32,493 nt of DNA from an uncultured Clostridia bacterium (GCA_947627425.1 CANQVZ010000023.1:1-32493); one strand, 5' to 3'; positions 1 to 8,172 are shown, numbered from the stretch's first letter. Notes: generated by a model not told the origin, from the letters alone. Made by a program: numbers and translations.

Positions 1-2603
1 ACTTCAGCCACAAGAGGCACGGAAAGCTCGACTGCGTTTTCCATTTCCTCTCTTAGGAGCAGCGCCACCTGTTCTCTCTCGTCCTTGTGCGTTTCTATAA
101 GAAGCTCGTCATGCACCTGGAGCACAAGCTTTGACCTGAGTCTTTCTTTTTTGAGCCTGTTGTATACCTTTACCATAGCTATCTTTATGATATCCGCTGC
201 AGTGCCCTGTACGGGCATATTCATTGCTACTCTCTCTCCAAAGGAGCGCTGAATGAAGTTGGAGCTGGTTATCTCCGGAATATATCTGCGCCTGTTGAAC
301 ATGGTTATGCCATAGCCCGTATCGATGGCAGACTGCACACAGCCGTCTATGAACGCCTTTATTTTGGGATATTTGGCAAAGTAGTTCGCTATATATTGGT
401 CGGCTTCCTTTTTTGTTATGCCCAGATCCTGCGAAAGACTGAAGGCGCCTATACCATATATTATGCCGAAGTTAACGGCTTTAGCATTTCTCCTTTGCAG
501 GGGCGTCACCTCGTCGAAGGGCACATTGAACACCTGCGAAGCCGTTATGGTGTGTATATCCTGATTTTCCTTGAAAGCGTTTATGAGCATCTCGTCGCCC
601 GAAAGATGGGCAAGCACTCTCAGCTCTATCTGCGAATAGTCCGCATCCGTGTAAACATAGTCCTTTTCGGGAATGAACACCTTTCTCAATTTTCTGCCCA
701 GCTCTATCCTCACGGGTATATTTTGGAGGTTAGGCTCCGTAGAGCTTATTCTGCCCGTTGTGGTCACAGTCTGATTGAATGTGGAATATATCCTGTCGTC
801 GTCCTTCAACACCGCGAGAAGTCCCTCGGCATATGTGGACTTGAGCTTGCTGTAGGAGCGGTACTCCAGTACCTTGCCGACTATCTCGTCCTTGTCCTTG
901 AGCTTCTCCAGTATGTCGGCTGATGTAGACCAGCCCGTTTTTGTCTTTTTTCCGCCCTTCAGACCGAGCTTTTCAAAGAGTATATAGCTAAGCTGTTTGG
1001 GAGAATTGATATTGAATTCCTCTCCCGCAAGCCAATAAATATCCTTAGTAAGCTCCTCCAGCTTTACATTGAGGCTTTCGCCGTATTCTATAAGTCCCTG
1101 CCTGTCCGCCTTCATGCCCTTAAGCTCCATGCCCGCGAGCACATTTATAAGGGGCAGCTCTATGCTGTAGTAGAGATATTGCTGATCGTTTTCCTTCAGC
1201 TTGCCGTCTATAACGGGGTAGGCTCTGTAGCTTATGTTGCACATCTTGCCCAAAAGTGAACAAAATTCATCGTCGCTTAAGTCGTCAAAGCTTTTTCGGC
1301 TCTTTCCCTTGCCGAGTATCTCCTCCTCCGAGGGGTAGCTCTCCGAAAGAAAATCCTCCGCCAGCTCGTTGTATTCATAGCTGTCCATTGAGGAATTTAT
1401 TATATATCCGCCTATCATTGTGTCGAACATTATGCTTTTAAGCTCTATACCTCTGCGTCCGAGAAGGACTATATCGCTCTTTGCATCATGCGCTATCTTG
1501 GAGTTCTGAAGCTCAAAGAAATCCCTGAATACATCCGTTATATCCTCATCACTGAGCCTGAAAACAAAAGCTCCCTCGGCGTTCTGCGTTATGGCTATGC
1601 CCTTTATATTCTCCTTTTCGTGCACCAGCTTGTAGGCGCATGGCTCAAAGGGAGAAAGCTCCGAGAGTATTTTTTCAGCCTCGTTTCTGTCCTTTATGAG
1701 CTTAAAATCAAAGCTCCTCTCCTGCTTTATATTGTCCGTGTCAAAACGGGAGAGCATAGACTTAAATTCATATTGTTTAAATATATGGTAGGCATTTTCA
1801 TTGAAAATGTCGTGTATTTTTGCGTTCTTGATGTCAAATTCCAGGGGCGCGTCCGTCTTTATGGTGACCAGCCACTTGCTCCTTCTTGCAAGCTCCGCAT
1901 TCTGCGCCAGATTTTCGCCCGCTCTTTTTGGCGTTATTTTGTCCGCATTCTCTATTGCGTTTTCTATGTTCTTGTATTCCTGTATTATTTTAACAGCAGT
2001 TTTTTCGCCGATAGATGGCACTCCGGGCACATTGTCGCTTGCGTCGCCCATAAGCGCCTTTACATCTATGAATTCGGAGGGCGTTACACCGTATACGCGC
2101 AGAACATCCTCCGCCCTGTAGTCCTCCACAACGGTGGAGCCGCTCTTTGTCTTGGGTATCCTTATCATTATTCTTTCGGAGGCAAGCTGTAAAAGATCTC
2201 TGTCGCCGCTTATTATGACAGGCGTTATGCCTTTTTCATCGGCATTGTGAGCCAATGTGCCCAAAAGGTCGTCCGCCTCATAGCCTCCCATTTCCACACA
2301 GGCTATGTTCATGGATGCAAGCACCTTTTTCACAAGCTCCATCTGAGGCACCAGCTCTTGGGGCATACCCTTTCTTGTGCCCTTGTAGTCCTTGTATTCA
2401 AGGTGTCTGAATGTGGGCTGATGCACATCGAAGCACACAGCGCAGTAGTCGGGCTTTTCCTCGTCAAGCAGTTTGAAAAATATATTCAGAAAGCCATATA
2501 CGCCGTTTGTGTATTCTCCGTCCTTGTTTGTGAGCAGGGGCATGGCGTAAAAGGCTCTGTTCATAAGGCTGTTGCCGTCAATAAGCATAATTTTTTCGGG
2601 CAT
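1..2603 (-). CDS. polA: DNA polymerase I, 3' end cut off by window edge
   Basis: Family A DNA polymerase for gap filling and Okazaki fragment maturation. About 867 codons are visible on the minus strand from ATG at 2603, preceded by CGGAGGT; the last few residues lie beyond base 1. The N-terminal third is a 5'-3' exonuclease (FEN-like) domain opening with DGNSLMNRAFYA and containing GDRDLLQLA. The C-terminal third is the polymerase, with motif A DADYSQIELRVLAHLSGD, the O helix RRNAKAVNFGIIYG and motif C QVHDELLIE. The middle domain has the 3'-5' exonuclease fold in part, but the first acidic motif (DxE in E. coli) is absent: the equivalent stretch reads CAYKLVHEKE. Proofreading is therefore probably lost, as is known for Bacillus-type Pol I. 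Identity is certain from the motifs; loss of proofreading is inference. Confidence 0.97.
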   Translation of the reverse strand, partial: MPEKIMLIDGNSLMNRAFYAMPLLTNKDGEYTNGVYGFLNIFFKLLDEEKPDYCAVCFDVHQPTFRHLEYKDYKGTRKGMPQELVPQMELVKKVLASMNIACVEMGGYEADDLLGTLAHNADEKGITPVIISGDRDLLQLASERIMIRIPKTKSGSTVVEDYRAEDVLRVYGVTPSEFIDVKALMGDASDNVPGVPSIGEKTAVKIIQEYKNIENAIENADKITPKRAGENLAQNAELARRSKWLVTIKTDAPLEFDIKNAKIHDIFNENAYHIFKQYEFKSMLSRFDTDNIKQERSFDFKLIKDRNEAEKILSELSPFEPCAYKLVHEKENIKGIAITQNAEGAFVFRLSDEDITDVFRDFFELQNSKIAHDAKSDIVLLGRRGIELKSIMFDTMIGGYIINSSMDSYEYNELAEDFLSESYPSEEEILGKGKSRKSFDDLSDDEFCSLLGKMCNISYRAYPVIDGKLKENDQQYLYYSIELPLINVLAGMELKGMKADRQGLIEYGESLNVKLEELTKDIYWLAGEEFNINSPKQLSYILFEKLGLKGGKKTKTGWSTSADILEKLKDKDEIVGKVLEYRSYSKLKSTYAEGLLAVLKDDDRIYSTFNQTVTTTGRISSTEPNLQNIPVRIELGRKLRKVFIPEKDYVYTDADYSQIELRVLAHLSGDEMLINAFKENQDIHTITASQVFNVPFDEVTPLQRRNAKAVNFGIIYGIGAFSLSQDLGITKKEADQYIANYFAKYPKIKAFIDGCVQSAIDTGYGITMFNRRRYIPEITSSNFIQRSFGERVAMNMPVQGTAADIIKIAMVKVYNRLKKERLRSKLVLQVHDELLIETHKDEREQVALLLREEMENAVELSVPLVAE

Positions 2604-2636
2604 GGTCTACCTCCGTTTTGTTACGATATAATTATA

Positions 2637-2665
2637 AGTATACTAAATTTCCGCCAAGAATTAAA
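2637..2665 (-). promoter_or_regulatory. Possible sigma-A promoter for polA
   Basis: On the minus strand a -35 like TTTAAT (2660-2665) is followed by a 17-bp spacer and TATACT (2637-2642), about 35 bases before the polA start. A second -10-like TATAAT overlaps just downstream. The -35 is weak, and polA could also be transcribed from the cca promoter. Confidence 0.4.
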
Positions 2666-2693
2666 GAGGAAAAATTTAAAATTAAATGAATAT

Positions 2694-3443
2694 TTACGGG
2701 TTCTTTTTTTTCTGTATTTTGTAGCATACCTTCGGCACAAGCTTCATGGGCATAAATCGGCAGAAGAACGCCGTAAGTCTGTTTTCAAAGGAGGGGAAAA
2801 TGACGGACTTCCTTCTGAACATACCCTTTATGGCTCTTTGAGCGGCATATCTGCTTTCAAGCGGTCTTAATGTGAATTTTACGCCCGCTCTCTTGTTGAA
2901 GCCTGTGTCTACGGGACCCGGACAGAATACCGACACGCTCACCTTTGACCTTTTTGTCCTAAGCTCCTCGTGTATAGCCATAGACAGGCTGTATACATAA
3001 GCCTTTGTGGCATAATAGGTCGACATGAGAGGTCCCACGCCGAAAGAGGCAAGGGAGGCAACATTTAGTATATAGCCCTTGTTGCGCTTTAAAAAGTCCT
3101 TTAAATAAAGCTTGGTGAGTATATGCACTGCGGAAACATTGAGATCCAGCATATTCATTTCGTCCTTGAGGCTTGTTGTGCCAAATTCGCCGTATAAGCC
3201 ATAGCCTGCATTATTTATAAGCACATCTATATCCCTCACTCTTGAATAAAGCTCCATGCAGTTTTTTCTTATGCTTAAATCAAGAGGTATTATCTCCGCG
3301 TTTGTGGGTATGCACTTTGCGGTCTGCTTGAGCTTTTCCTCATCTCTGGATACCAGCACCACATCATAGCCCTTTTCGGCAAGTATTATAGCCATATCCT
3401 TTCCCATTCCGTTTCCTGCGCCTGTTATCAATGCTTTTGCCAT
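2694..3443 (-). CDS. Short-chain dehydrogenase/reductase, substrate unknown
   Basis: A 249-residue classical SDR. The Rossmann glycine motif TGAGNGMG is near residue 7, the structural NNAG motif near residue 84, a serine in VASLAS near 130, and the catalytic Tyr-x-x-x-Lys is in TYYATKAY. The cofactor-binding loop after strand 2 reads VSRDEEKL, and the Arg there suggests NADP(H). The C-terminal end is basic and hydrophobic (RLTAFFCRFMPMKLVPKVCYK), which may associate with membrane. The start has a GAGGAG site seven bases upstream. It overlaps the 3' end of cca by 16 bp, so the two are probably translationally coupled. Family membership is clear, but the substrate cannot be told from sequence. 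polA lies 90 bp downstream in the same orientation. Confidence 0.9.
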   Translation of the reverse strand: MAKALITGAGNGMGKDMAIILAEKGYDVVLVSRDEEKLKQTAKCIPTNAEIIPLDLSIRKNCMELYSRVRDIDVLINNAGYGLYGEFGTTSLKDEMNMLDLNVSAVHILTKLYLKDFLKRNKGYILNVASLASFGVGPLMSTYYATKAYVYSLSMAIHEELRTKRSKVSVSVFCPGPVDTGFNKRAGVKFTLRPLESRYAAQRAIKGMFRRKSVIFPSFENRLTAFFCRFMPMKLVPKVCYKIQKKKNP

Positions 3444-4612
3444 TTTTTATCTCCTCTTTTCATTACATAGTCCATTAGTTCCTCTTTGCTGTTTTTTTCG
3501 GGATGCTGCATAGCATAGTCTAGCGCCGAGTTGAGCCTTGAGCCTATTTCCCGTCCCTTAAAGCCCGCCTCCATAAGGTCGCTGCCGTCTATAGCCAATG
3601 CCTTGAGCGATGTGCAGTCATTTTTTACGGTTCTGTACATTTCATTGTATTCGTCAAGCGAATGACCTTCAATTGCGCTTTTAAGCTCCAGAACGAGCGG
3701 TGTTATATCCTCGGCGCAGCTTTTCAGCCTGCGCATGGCGTAAAGACTGTCTATATCCATATTTTTGAGCTTTACCATCAAGGTCACATCTCTTATGCTC
3801 TTGTTGTCCCATTTGAGCCTTTTTGTGATCTCGTTGGCTTTTTTGCTCCCCATATCCTTAAGTATATACGCAAGTCTTAGCCTTATATCCCTTGAAAGCG
3901 CCGAAAGCACGGCATAATCGGTCCTTCCCGCCTCTATTTCGGGCAGGAAATATTTTGTCATGCCGGAATTTATGAGTATTTCAAGCTTTTCGGCATGATT
4001 GGACAGTATGAGCTTGAAAAGCTCCTCTCTTATTCTTTCTATGCTTATGTTTTTTATAAGCTCCGCATTTTTTATGAGGGCGTCAAGAGTGTTTTTTTCT
4101 ATCTCAAAATCGAGCTGAGCCGAAAACCTGACAGCTCTCATCATTCTCAGAGCGTCCTCGCGAAATCTCTTTTCGGGGTCGCCGACGCCTCTTATTATTT
4201 TGTTTTTTATGTCGTCACGGCCGCCGAAAATATCCACATATCCCTTTTCGGGATTGTAGGCTATGGCATTTGCGGTGAAGTCGCGCCTTGAGAGGTCGCC
4301 CGAAAGCCTGTCCGTGAATATCACCTCGTCGGGGTGTCTGTTGTCGCTGTATTTCCCGTCTATCCTGTATGTGGTAAGCTCATAGCTTTTTCTGTCGGCT
4401 ATCACGGTGACGGTGCCGTGCTTTATGCCCGTATCGACGGTGTGGTTAAAAATTTTTTTCACATCCTCGGGAAGTGCCGATGTGGCTATATCGTAGTCGT
4501 TAGGTGTTTTTCCCATTATATGATCTCTCACGCAGCCGCCCACAACATAGCCTTCAAAGCCGTTTTTATTGAGTTTTTCGAGTATATGCACAACACTTTC
4601 GGGAAGCTTCAT
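3428..4612 (-). CDS. cca: CCA tRNA nucleotidyltransferase
   Basis: Adds or repairs the 3'-CCA end of tRNAs using CTP and ATP, without a template. The 394-residue length matches class II bacterial enzymes. The nucleotidyltransferase head starts GYVVGGCVRDHIMG, followed by the metal-binding DYDIATSA. Next come the RRDFTANAIAYN segment and FREDALRMMRAVRF, which includes the base-selecting region of class II enzymes. The rest is helical, as in this family. An ATG 24 bases further upstream is also in frame, but the one at 4612 is preferred because AAAGGAG sits seven bases before it. Some bacteria split CC- and A-adding activities between two paralogues; with one gene in view this cannot be excluded. 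Confidence 0.95.
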   Translation of the reverse strand: MKLPESVVHILEKLNKNGFEGYVVGGCVRDHIMGKTPNDYDIATSALPEDVKKIFNHTVDTGIKHGTVTVIADRKSYELTTYRIDGKYSDNRHPDEVIFTDRLSGDLSRRDFTANAIAYNPEKGYVDIFGGRDDIKNKIIRGVGDPEKRFREDALRMMRAVRFSAQLDFEIEKNTLDALIKNAELIKNISIERIREELFKLILSNHAEKLEILINSGMTKYFLPEIEAGRTDYAVLSALSRDIRLRLAYILKDMGSKKANEITKRLKWDNKSIRDVTLMVKLKNMDIDSLYAMRRLKSCAEDITPLVLELKSAIEGHSLDEYNEMYRTVKNDCTSLKALAIDGSDLMEAGFKGREIGSRLNSALDYAMQHPEKNSKEELMDYVMKRGDKKWQKH

Positions 4613-4643
4613 ATATATTCTCCTTTTACTTTGCATTACTATT

Positions 4644-4672
4644 ATCTTAACATATTAACGCAATAATATCAA
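4644..4672 (-). promoter_or_regulatory. Probable sigma-A promoter for cca
   Basis: Minus strand TTGATA (4667-4672), 17-bp spacer, TAAGAT (4644-4649), about 30 bases before the cca start. It lies back to back with the response regulator promoter, whose -35 begins only eight bases away. Confidence 0.6.
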
Positions 4673-4679
4673 TCAACAC

Positions 4680-4708
4680 TTGATAAATTGATAAAAAATG
4701 ATTATAAT
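4680..4708 (+). promoter_or_regulatory. Sigma-A promoter for the two-component operon
   Basis: TTGATA (4680-4685), exactly 17 bp, then consensus TATAAT (4703-4708). An AGGAGG ribosome binding site (4725-4730) and ATG at 4740 follow. Confidence 0.8.
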
Positions 4709-4739
4709 GTATATATAAAAAGACAGGAGGTGTTTTCAG

Positions 4740-5426
4740 ATGTCAAAAGTATTGGTAGTAGACGACGAAGCGAGTATTGTCAATATCATTTCATACAATC
4801 TCAAAAAAGAGGGTTATGATGTAATTACGGCAGAGGACGGCGAAAGCGGACTGGAGCTTGCCATAAGTGAAAATCCCGATCTTGTGCTCCTGGATATCAT
4901 GATGCCCAAGATGGACGGCTACGAGGTGTGCCGCAAGATAAGAGAGAGGAGCAATGTGCCCATTATAATGCTCACGGCAAGAGCAGACGAGGTGGACAAG
5001 GTAATAGGACTCGAAATGGGCGCGGACGACTATGTTACAAAGCCCTTCGGCAACAGAGAGCTTATAGCCAGAGTGAAGGCTCATCTCAGAAGAAGCGCGG
5101 CAAAGGAAACTCCCGCAGACAAGAGCCGTACACAGACCTTCGGCGACCTTACGATCGATTTTGACCGCTATGAGGTAACAAAGAGGGGAGAGATGATAAA
5201 TCTCACCATGAGAGAATACGAGCTGCTCGTGTTCCTCGCAACACAGAATACACAGATATTCAACAGGGAAACACTGCTTGAAAAGGTGTGGGGCTATGAA
5301 TATTTCGGAGATGTGAGGGCTGTCGATGTAACCATAAGGCGTCTGAGAGAAAAGATAGAGGACGATCCGGGAAAGCCCAGATTTATAATAACCAAGAGAG
5401 GCATAGGCTATTATTTCAGCTCATGA
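4740..5426 (+). CDS. OmpR/PhoB-family response regulator, WalR-like
   Basis: A 228-residue DNA-binding response regulator. The receiver domain (about 1-115) has the acidic pair D8-D9, phospho-acceptor D52 in LLDIMMPKMDGYEV, the Thr in IIMLTARA and the Lys in VTKPFG. The C-terminal winged helix (about 130-228) contains LTMREYELLVFLA and the recognition segment VDVTIRRLREKIEDDP, ending in the usual ITKRGIGYYF hairpin. It is the first gene of an operon, 58 bp before a membrane kinase. Sequence and pairing resemble WalR (YycF) of Firmicutes, which controls cell-wall turnover. PhoP-like regulators are similar, and the usual walHIJ genes are not present here, so the walR name is not assigned. Confidence 0.93.
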   Translation: MSKVLVVDDEASIVNIISYNLKKEGYDVITAEDGESGLELAISENPDLVLLDIMMPKMDGYEVCRKIRERSNVPIIMLTARADEVDKVIGLEMGADDYVTKPFGNRELIARVKAHLRRSAAKETPADKSRTQTFGDLTIDFDRYEVTKRGEMINLTMREYELLVFLATQNTQIFNRETLLEKVWGYEYFGDVRAVDVTIRRLREKIEDDPGKPRFIITKRGIGYYFSS

Positions 5427-5484
5427 TAAATATGCCGTTTGCCTTTTGTAAGGCGTATGATTTTAGGGCGGAGGGCAGCGCAGC

Positions 5485-7284
5485 ATGAAAAGTATTCGTT
5501 GGCGTCTTGTATTTATGTACCTTTCACTTGTGTTCATAGTTATGATACTCACGGGTACATTCATTACAGTCACCGCACAGAACAGAGAACAAAGACAGGC
5601 ATCGGAGGAACTGCACCAGTGTGCCGTATATATTGAGGAACAGGTCATAGAGCAGTATGACAGCCGATATTTTCAGGACAGCCTTGTCAATCTGTCCATA
5701 GTCAGCTCGGCGCTTAGGAATATGGACGCATCCATACTTGACGCTCAGGGCAGGACTATAGCCTGCTCCACGGCGTCCGACAGGGACGAGTTCCAGCAGT
5801 TCAACAACTCTGCCATCATAGCGGCGTTAAACGGCGAGGAGAGCTTTTTGCCCAGAAGCCGTGTCACCGATGCCTTGGGCATTGAAAAAACCGTCATGAG
5901 CTATTCCTACCCATGCAAGGACGATGGCGGCAAGGTGGCTTATATAGTATATGTGCAGATGGATTCTCAGGCTATAGAGGACAGCATAGCGCAGACGGCG
6001 CGTTCGCTCATAGTGGCGGTCGTGATAGCGCTTATAATAACGGCTGTGCTGGGCTTGCTCTTTGCAAACACCATCACATCGCCCATAGCGGCGCTTACCA
6101 AAAAAGCCAACCTCATGGCAAAGGGCAGGCTTGACCAGAAGCTTGCCGTAAAGGGCAGCGATGAGATAGGTCAGCTCACAAAGAGCTTCAACACAATGGC
6201 AAAGGAGCTTAGCAAGACCATTGTCGAGAGTGAGGAGCAGAGAAACAAGCTTGAGATAGTTCTTCACAACATGACCGACGGAATACTTGCATTTGATGAC
6301 AAGGGACAGCTCATACACATAAACCGTTCCTGCTATGATATGCTTGAAATAGATGATGTGAATATATCTCTGAATTGGCTCATGGAGCTTTTCAGCATAA
6401 CGGGCGATGAGGAGGAAACAGGCTCTGTAAGAGAGCTTACCGTAAAGGGCAAGGACGACAAATATATTTCCGTTGCCATTATACCCTACACCCTCAAAAA
6501 GAAAAAGCACAGGCAGGAGATAGCGGGCGGTACAATAGTCGTTCTGCACGATATAACAAGGCACAGACAGCTCGATATTATGCGTCAGGAGTTTGTTGCT
6601 AATGTCAGCCATGAGATAGGCACGCCCCTTACCACCATAAAGGGCTATGCCGAGCTTTTGCTGGACGGCGCAATAGACGACAAGGCTGTGGCTATGGAAT
6701 TCCTTAAGGAAATAAATGTTGCGGCGGACAGGATGAAGCTTCTGCGCGATGACCTTCTGGATCTTTCGCGCTTCGATACAAAGGTAAACAAGTTCAATAT
6801 GGAGGATGTCAACCTTGTTTCGCTTGTTTCGGGCTGCTGCAGGCAGAACCTTATAGTGGCTGAAAACAAGCATCAGGATATAATATTCAATCCTCCGCCA
6901 AAGCCCATGTTCATTTACGGCGATCCCGGCAGGATAAATCAGGTCATAACGAATATTATGTCAAATGCCATGAAATACAGCAACGAGGGCACTGCCATAA
7001 ATATAAGGCTCAAGGAAAAGGCAGACACCTATAGACTTGAGATAGAGGACAACGGTATAGGTATGCCTAAGGAGGCCTTGGAGCGCATTTTCGACCGCTT
7101 CTACAGAGTGGACAAGGCAAGAAGCAGAGCTATGGGCGGAAACGGTCTGGGACTTGCCATAGCTAAGGAGATAATGGACGCTCATATGGGCAGTATAGAG
7201 GTCAGCTCGGAGCTTGGAAAGGGAACCACTATGACGCTTATATTCCCAAAGAGCGATATGGACGGTATGATAGATGAAAAATAG
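5485..7284 (+). CDS. Membrane sensor histidine kinase, WalK/PhoR-like
   Basis: A 599-residue kinase, presumably phosphorylating the upstream regulator. Transmembrane helix 1 spans about 10-30. An extracytoplasmic sensor domain of about 140 residues follows, then helix 2 (about 174-196), a HAMP domain, a PAS-like domain (about 258-360), the HisKA dimerisation domain and the ATPase domain. The phospho-acceptor is H376 in NVSHEIGTPLTT. The ATPase has the N box NQVITNIMSNAMKYS, G1 DNGIGMP, F box FDRFYRVD and G2 GGNGLGLA. Two positions are unusual: Gly stands where Arg or Lys normally follows the His-Glu-Leu of the H box, and Asn replaces Thr in G2. The start has GGAGGG about nine bases upstream. 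The target stimulus is unknown. Confidence 0.93.
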   Translation: MKSIRWRLVFMYLSLVFIVMILTGTFITVTAQNREQRQASEELHQCAVYIEEQVIEQYDSRYFQDSLVNLSIVSSALRNMDASILDAQGRTIACSTASDRDEFQQFNNSAIIAALNGEESFLPRSRVTDALGIEKTVMSYSYPCKDDGGKVAYIVYVQMDSQAIEDSIAQTARSLIVAVVIALIITAVLGLLFANTITSPIAALTKKANLMAKGRLDQKLAVKGSDEIGQLTKSFNTMAKELSKTIVESEEQRNKLEIVLHNMTDGILAFDDKGQLIHINRSCYDMLEIDDVNISLNWLMELFSITGDEEETGSVRELTVKGKDDKYISVAIIPYTLKKKKHRQEIAGGTIVVLHDITRHRQLDIMRQEFVANVSHEIGTPLTTIKGYAELLLDGAIDDKAVAMEFLKEINVAADRMKLLRDDLLDLSRFDTKVNKFNMEDVNLVSLVSGCCRQNLIVAENKHQDIIFNPPPKPMFIYGDPGRINQVITNIMSNAMKYSNEGTAINIRLKEKADTYRLEIEDNGIGMPKEALERIFDRFYRVDKARSRAMGGNGLGLAIAKEIMDAHMGSIEVSSELGKGTTMTLIFPKSDMDGMIDEK

Positions 7285-7296
7285 GGGGATGATATC

Positions 7297-7509
7297 ATGC
7301 TCTTTAAGAAGGACAAGGCGGACTACGACAGGCAAACCATGACTCCCGCACTGCATTTCAGCATATGCACGGGCGAGAGGGTAGCAGGCTTTATAGACAA
7401 CGAAACGGGTAAGTTCCGCGATGTTATGCTCGTGAAAAGCGATAAGGAGCTGAAACGCTTTTTAAAGCTTTATGATATAGACGAAAAAGACCTTAAGTCG
7501 GATTATTGA
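7297..7509 (+). CDS. Small conserved-looking protein of unknown function
   Basis: A 70-residue acidic/basic soluble protein 12 bases after the kinase stop, with GGGGGAT before its ATG, so it is the last gene of the two-component operon. It has no membrane segment or signal peptide. The centre reads SICTGERVAGFIDNETGKF, followed by a charged stretch KSDKELKRFLKLYDIDEKD. From memory, short proteins with a similar C-x-G-E-x-V-A-G-F core occur in other Clostridia, where automatic names are not trustworthy. No catalytic motif is visible. It may be an accessory to the kinase or simply a passenger. Confidence 0.75.
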   Translation: MLFKKDKADYDRQTMTPALHFSICTGERVAGFIDNETGKFRDVMLVKSDKELKRFLKLYDIDEKDLKSDY

Positions 7510-7545
7510 CCATTTTGCGCCTCAAAAAAGCTCAAAAGACAAAAT

Positions 7546-7576
7546 AAACCAAAAAAACAATTTGACTTTTTGGTTT
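7546..7576. repeat. 10-bp perfect inverted repeat across the csp -35 box
   Basis: AAACCAAAAA (7546-7555) and TTTTTGGTTT (7567-7576) are exact reverse complements separated by 11 bp. The right arm shares one base with the -35 hexamer and runs into the spacer. It could be an operator. It is less convincing as a terminator for the upstream operon because no uninterrupted T-run follows. Confidence 0.6.
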
Positions 7577-7590
7577 AAGTGTGATATTCT
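7562..7590 (+). promoter_or_regulatory. Sigma-A promoter for the cold-shock gene
   Basis: TTGACT (7562-7567), 17-bp spacer, TATTCT (7585-7590). The predicted leader is about 58 nt. Just after the -10 are inverted arms ATATACAG (7593-7600) and CTGTATAT (7621-7628) with a nested CAGC/GCTG pair. AGGAGG lies at 7642-7647. Confidence 0.75.
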
Positions 7591-7655
7591 TGATATACAG
7601 CCGTCAGCATCCGCTGTGTGCTGTATATTTTTATATTTTTAGGAGGAAATCGTAA

Positions 7656-7856
7656 ATGAAGGAAGGAACCGTTAAGTGGTTTAACGCTGAGAAGGGCTTT
7701 GGCTTTATCTCAACAGAAGATGAGGGCGATGTATTTGTGCATTTTTCTGCTATCCAATCGGACGGCTACAAGACCTTAGAGGAGGGTCAGAAGGTAGAGT
7801 TTGAGATCGTTGAAGGAGCAAAGGGACCTCAGGCCGCTAATGTGGTACGCTTATAA
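7656..7856 (+). CDS. Cold-shock domain protein (CspA family)
   Basis: A 66-residue single cold-shock domain, the typical full length. It is a five-stranded OB fold that binds single-stranded RNA and DNA and acts as an RNA chaperone. RNP1 is KGFGFI (13-18) and RNP2 is VFVHF (26-30); the aromatic W8 and F9 of the nucleic-acid surface are present. A strong AGGAGG site precedes the ATG. The gene is monocistronic, with its own promoter and terminator. Several paralogues are usual in Clostridia, so a specific csp letter is not given. Confidence 0.97.
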   Translation: MKEGTVKWFNAEKGFGFISTEDEGDVFVHFSAIQSDGYKTLEEGQKVEFEIVEGAKGPQAANVVRL

Positions 7857-7909
7857 TCTTAAGTAAATAATTATTGTCATATATATTTTTTATTTTGGTT
7901 ATAACATTA

Positions 7910-7941
7910 AGAGCTGTTGCCATAGGGCAGCGGCTCTTTTG
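7910..7941 (+). terminator. Intrinsic terminator of the cold-shock gene
   Basis: Arms AGAGCTGTTGCC (7910-7921) and GGCAGCGGCTCT (7926-7937) form a 12-bp stem with two G-U pairs and a four-base loop, followed by TTTT. Confidence 0.85.
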
Positions 7942-7960
7942 ATATTTATAATATATATCG

Positions 7961-8089
7961 ATACCCCCTCAGTCAGGCTAACGCCTGCCAGCTCCCCCTG
8001 TGGGGGAGCCAAGCATTAAGTGTCACCATCTACCTCTCGGCTCCCCCTTTGGGGGAGCTGTCAACTCGTAGAGTTGACTGAAGGGGGAT
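7961..8089. repeat. MITE-like palindromic repeat with four internal hairpins
   Basis: The ends are near-perfect inverted repeats: ATACCCCCTCAGTC (7961-7974) and GACTGAAGGGGGAT (8076-8089). Inside are four stem-loops: CAGGC/GCCTG (7974-7987), GCTCCCCC/GGGGGAGC (7991-8009), the same 8-bp stem again (8040-8058), and GTCAACTC/GAGTTGAC (8060-8078). There is no coding potential. C- and G-run palindromes ending in CCCCCTCAGTC are familiar from many gut Firmicute genomes as dispersed intergenic repeats; that is recollection, not a search. The length and terminal repeats fit a non-autonomous element. A target-site duplication is not obvious. Confidence 0.85.
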
Positions 8090-8172
8090 TGTACAGAGTA
8101 ATTTAAGAAAAAATATTATTTTTACATCAGCTCTTTTGATATGTTAAATTTTTATGCTTGAAGCTTTTTCTA

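Noticed and set aside
1488..2192. Plus-strand open frames within polA
   Set aside because: The minus strand encodes an unbroken Pol I with all motifs here; the plus frames are its complements.
5427..5484. Terminator or attenuator between the response regulator and kinase (GCCTT/AAGGC hairpin)
   Set aside because: The stem is only five base pairs with no strong T-run; probably incidental.
5827..6873. Long antisense open frame (348 residues) opposite the histidine kinase
   Set aside because: It is a shadow of the kinase reading frame, with low-complexity Tyr/His/Leu composition, no ribosome site and no domain.
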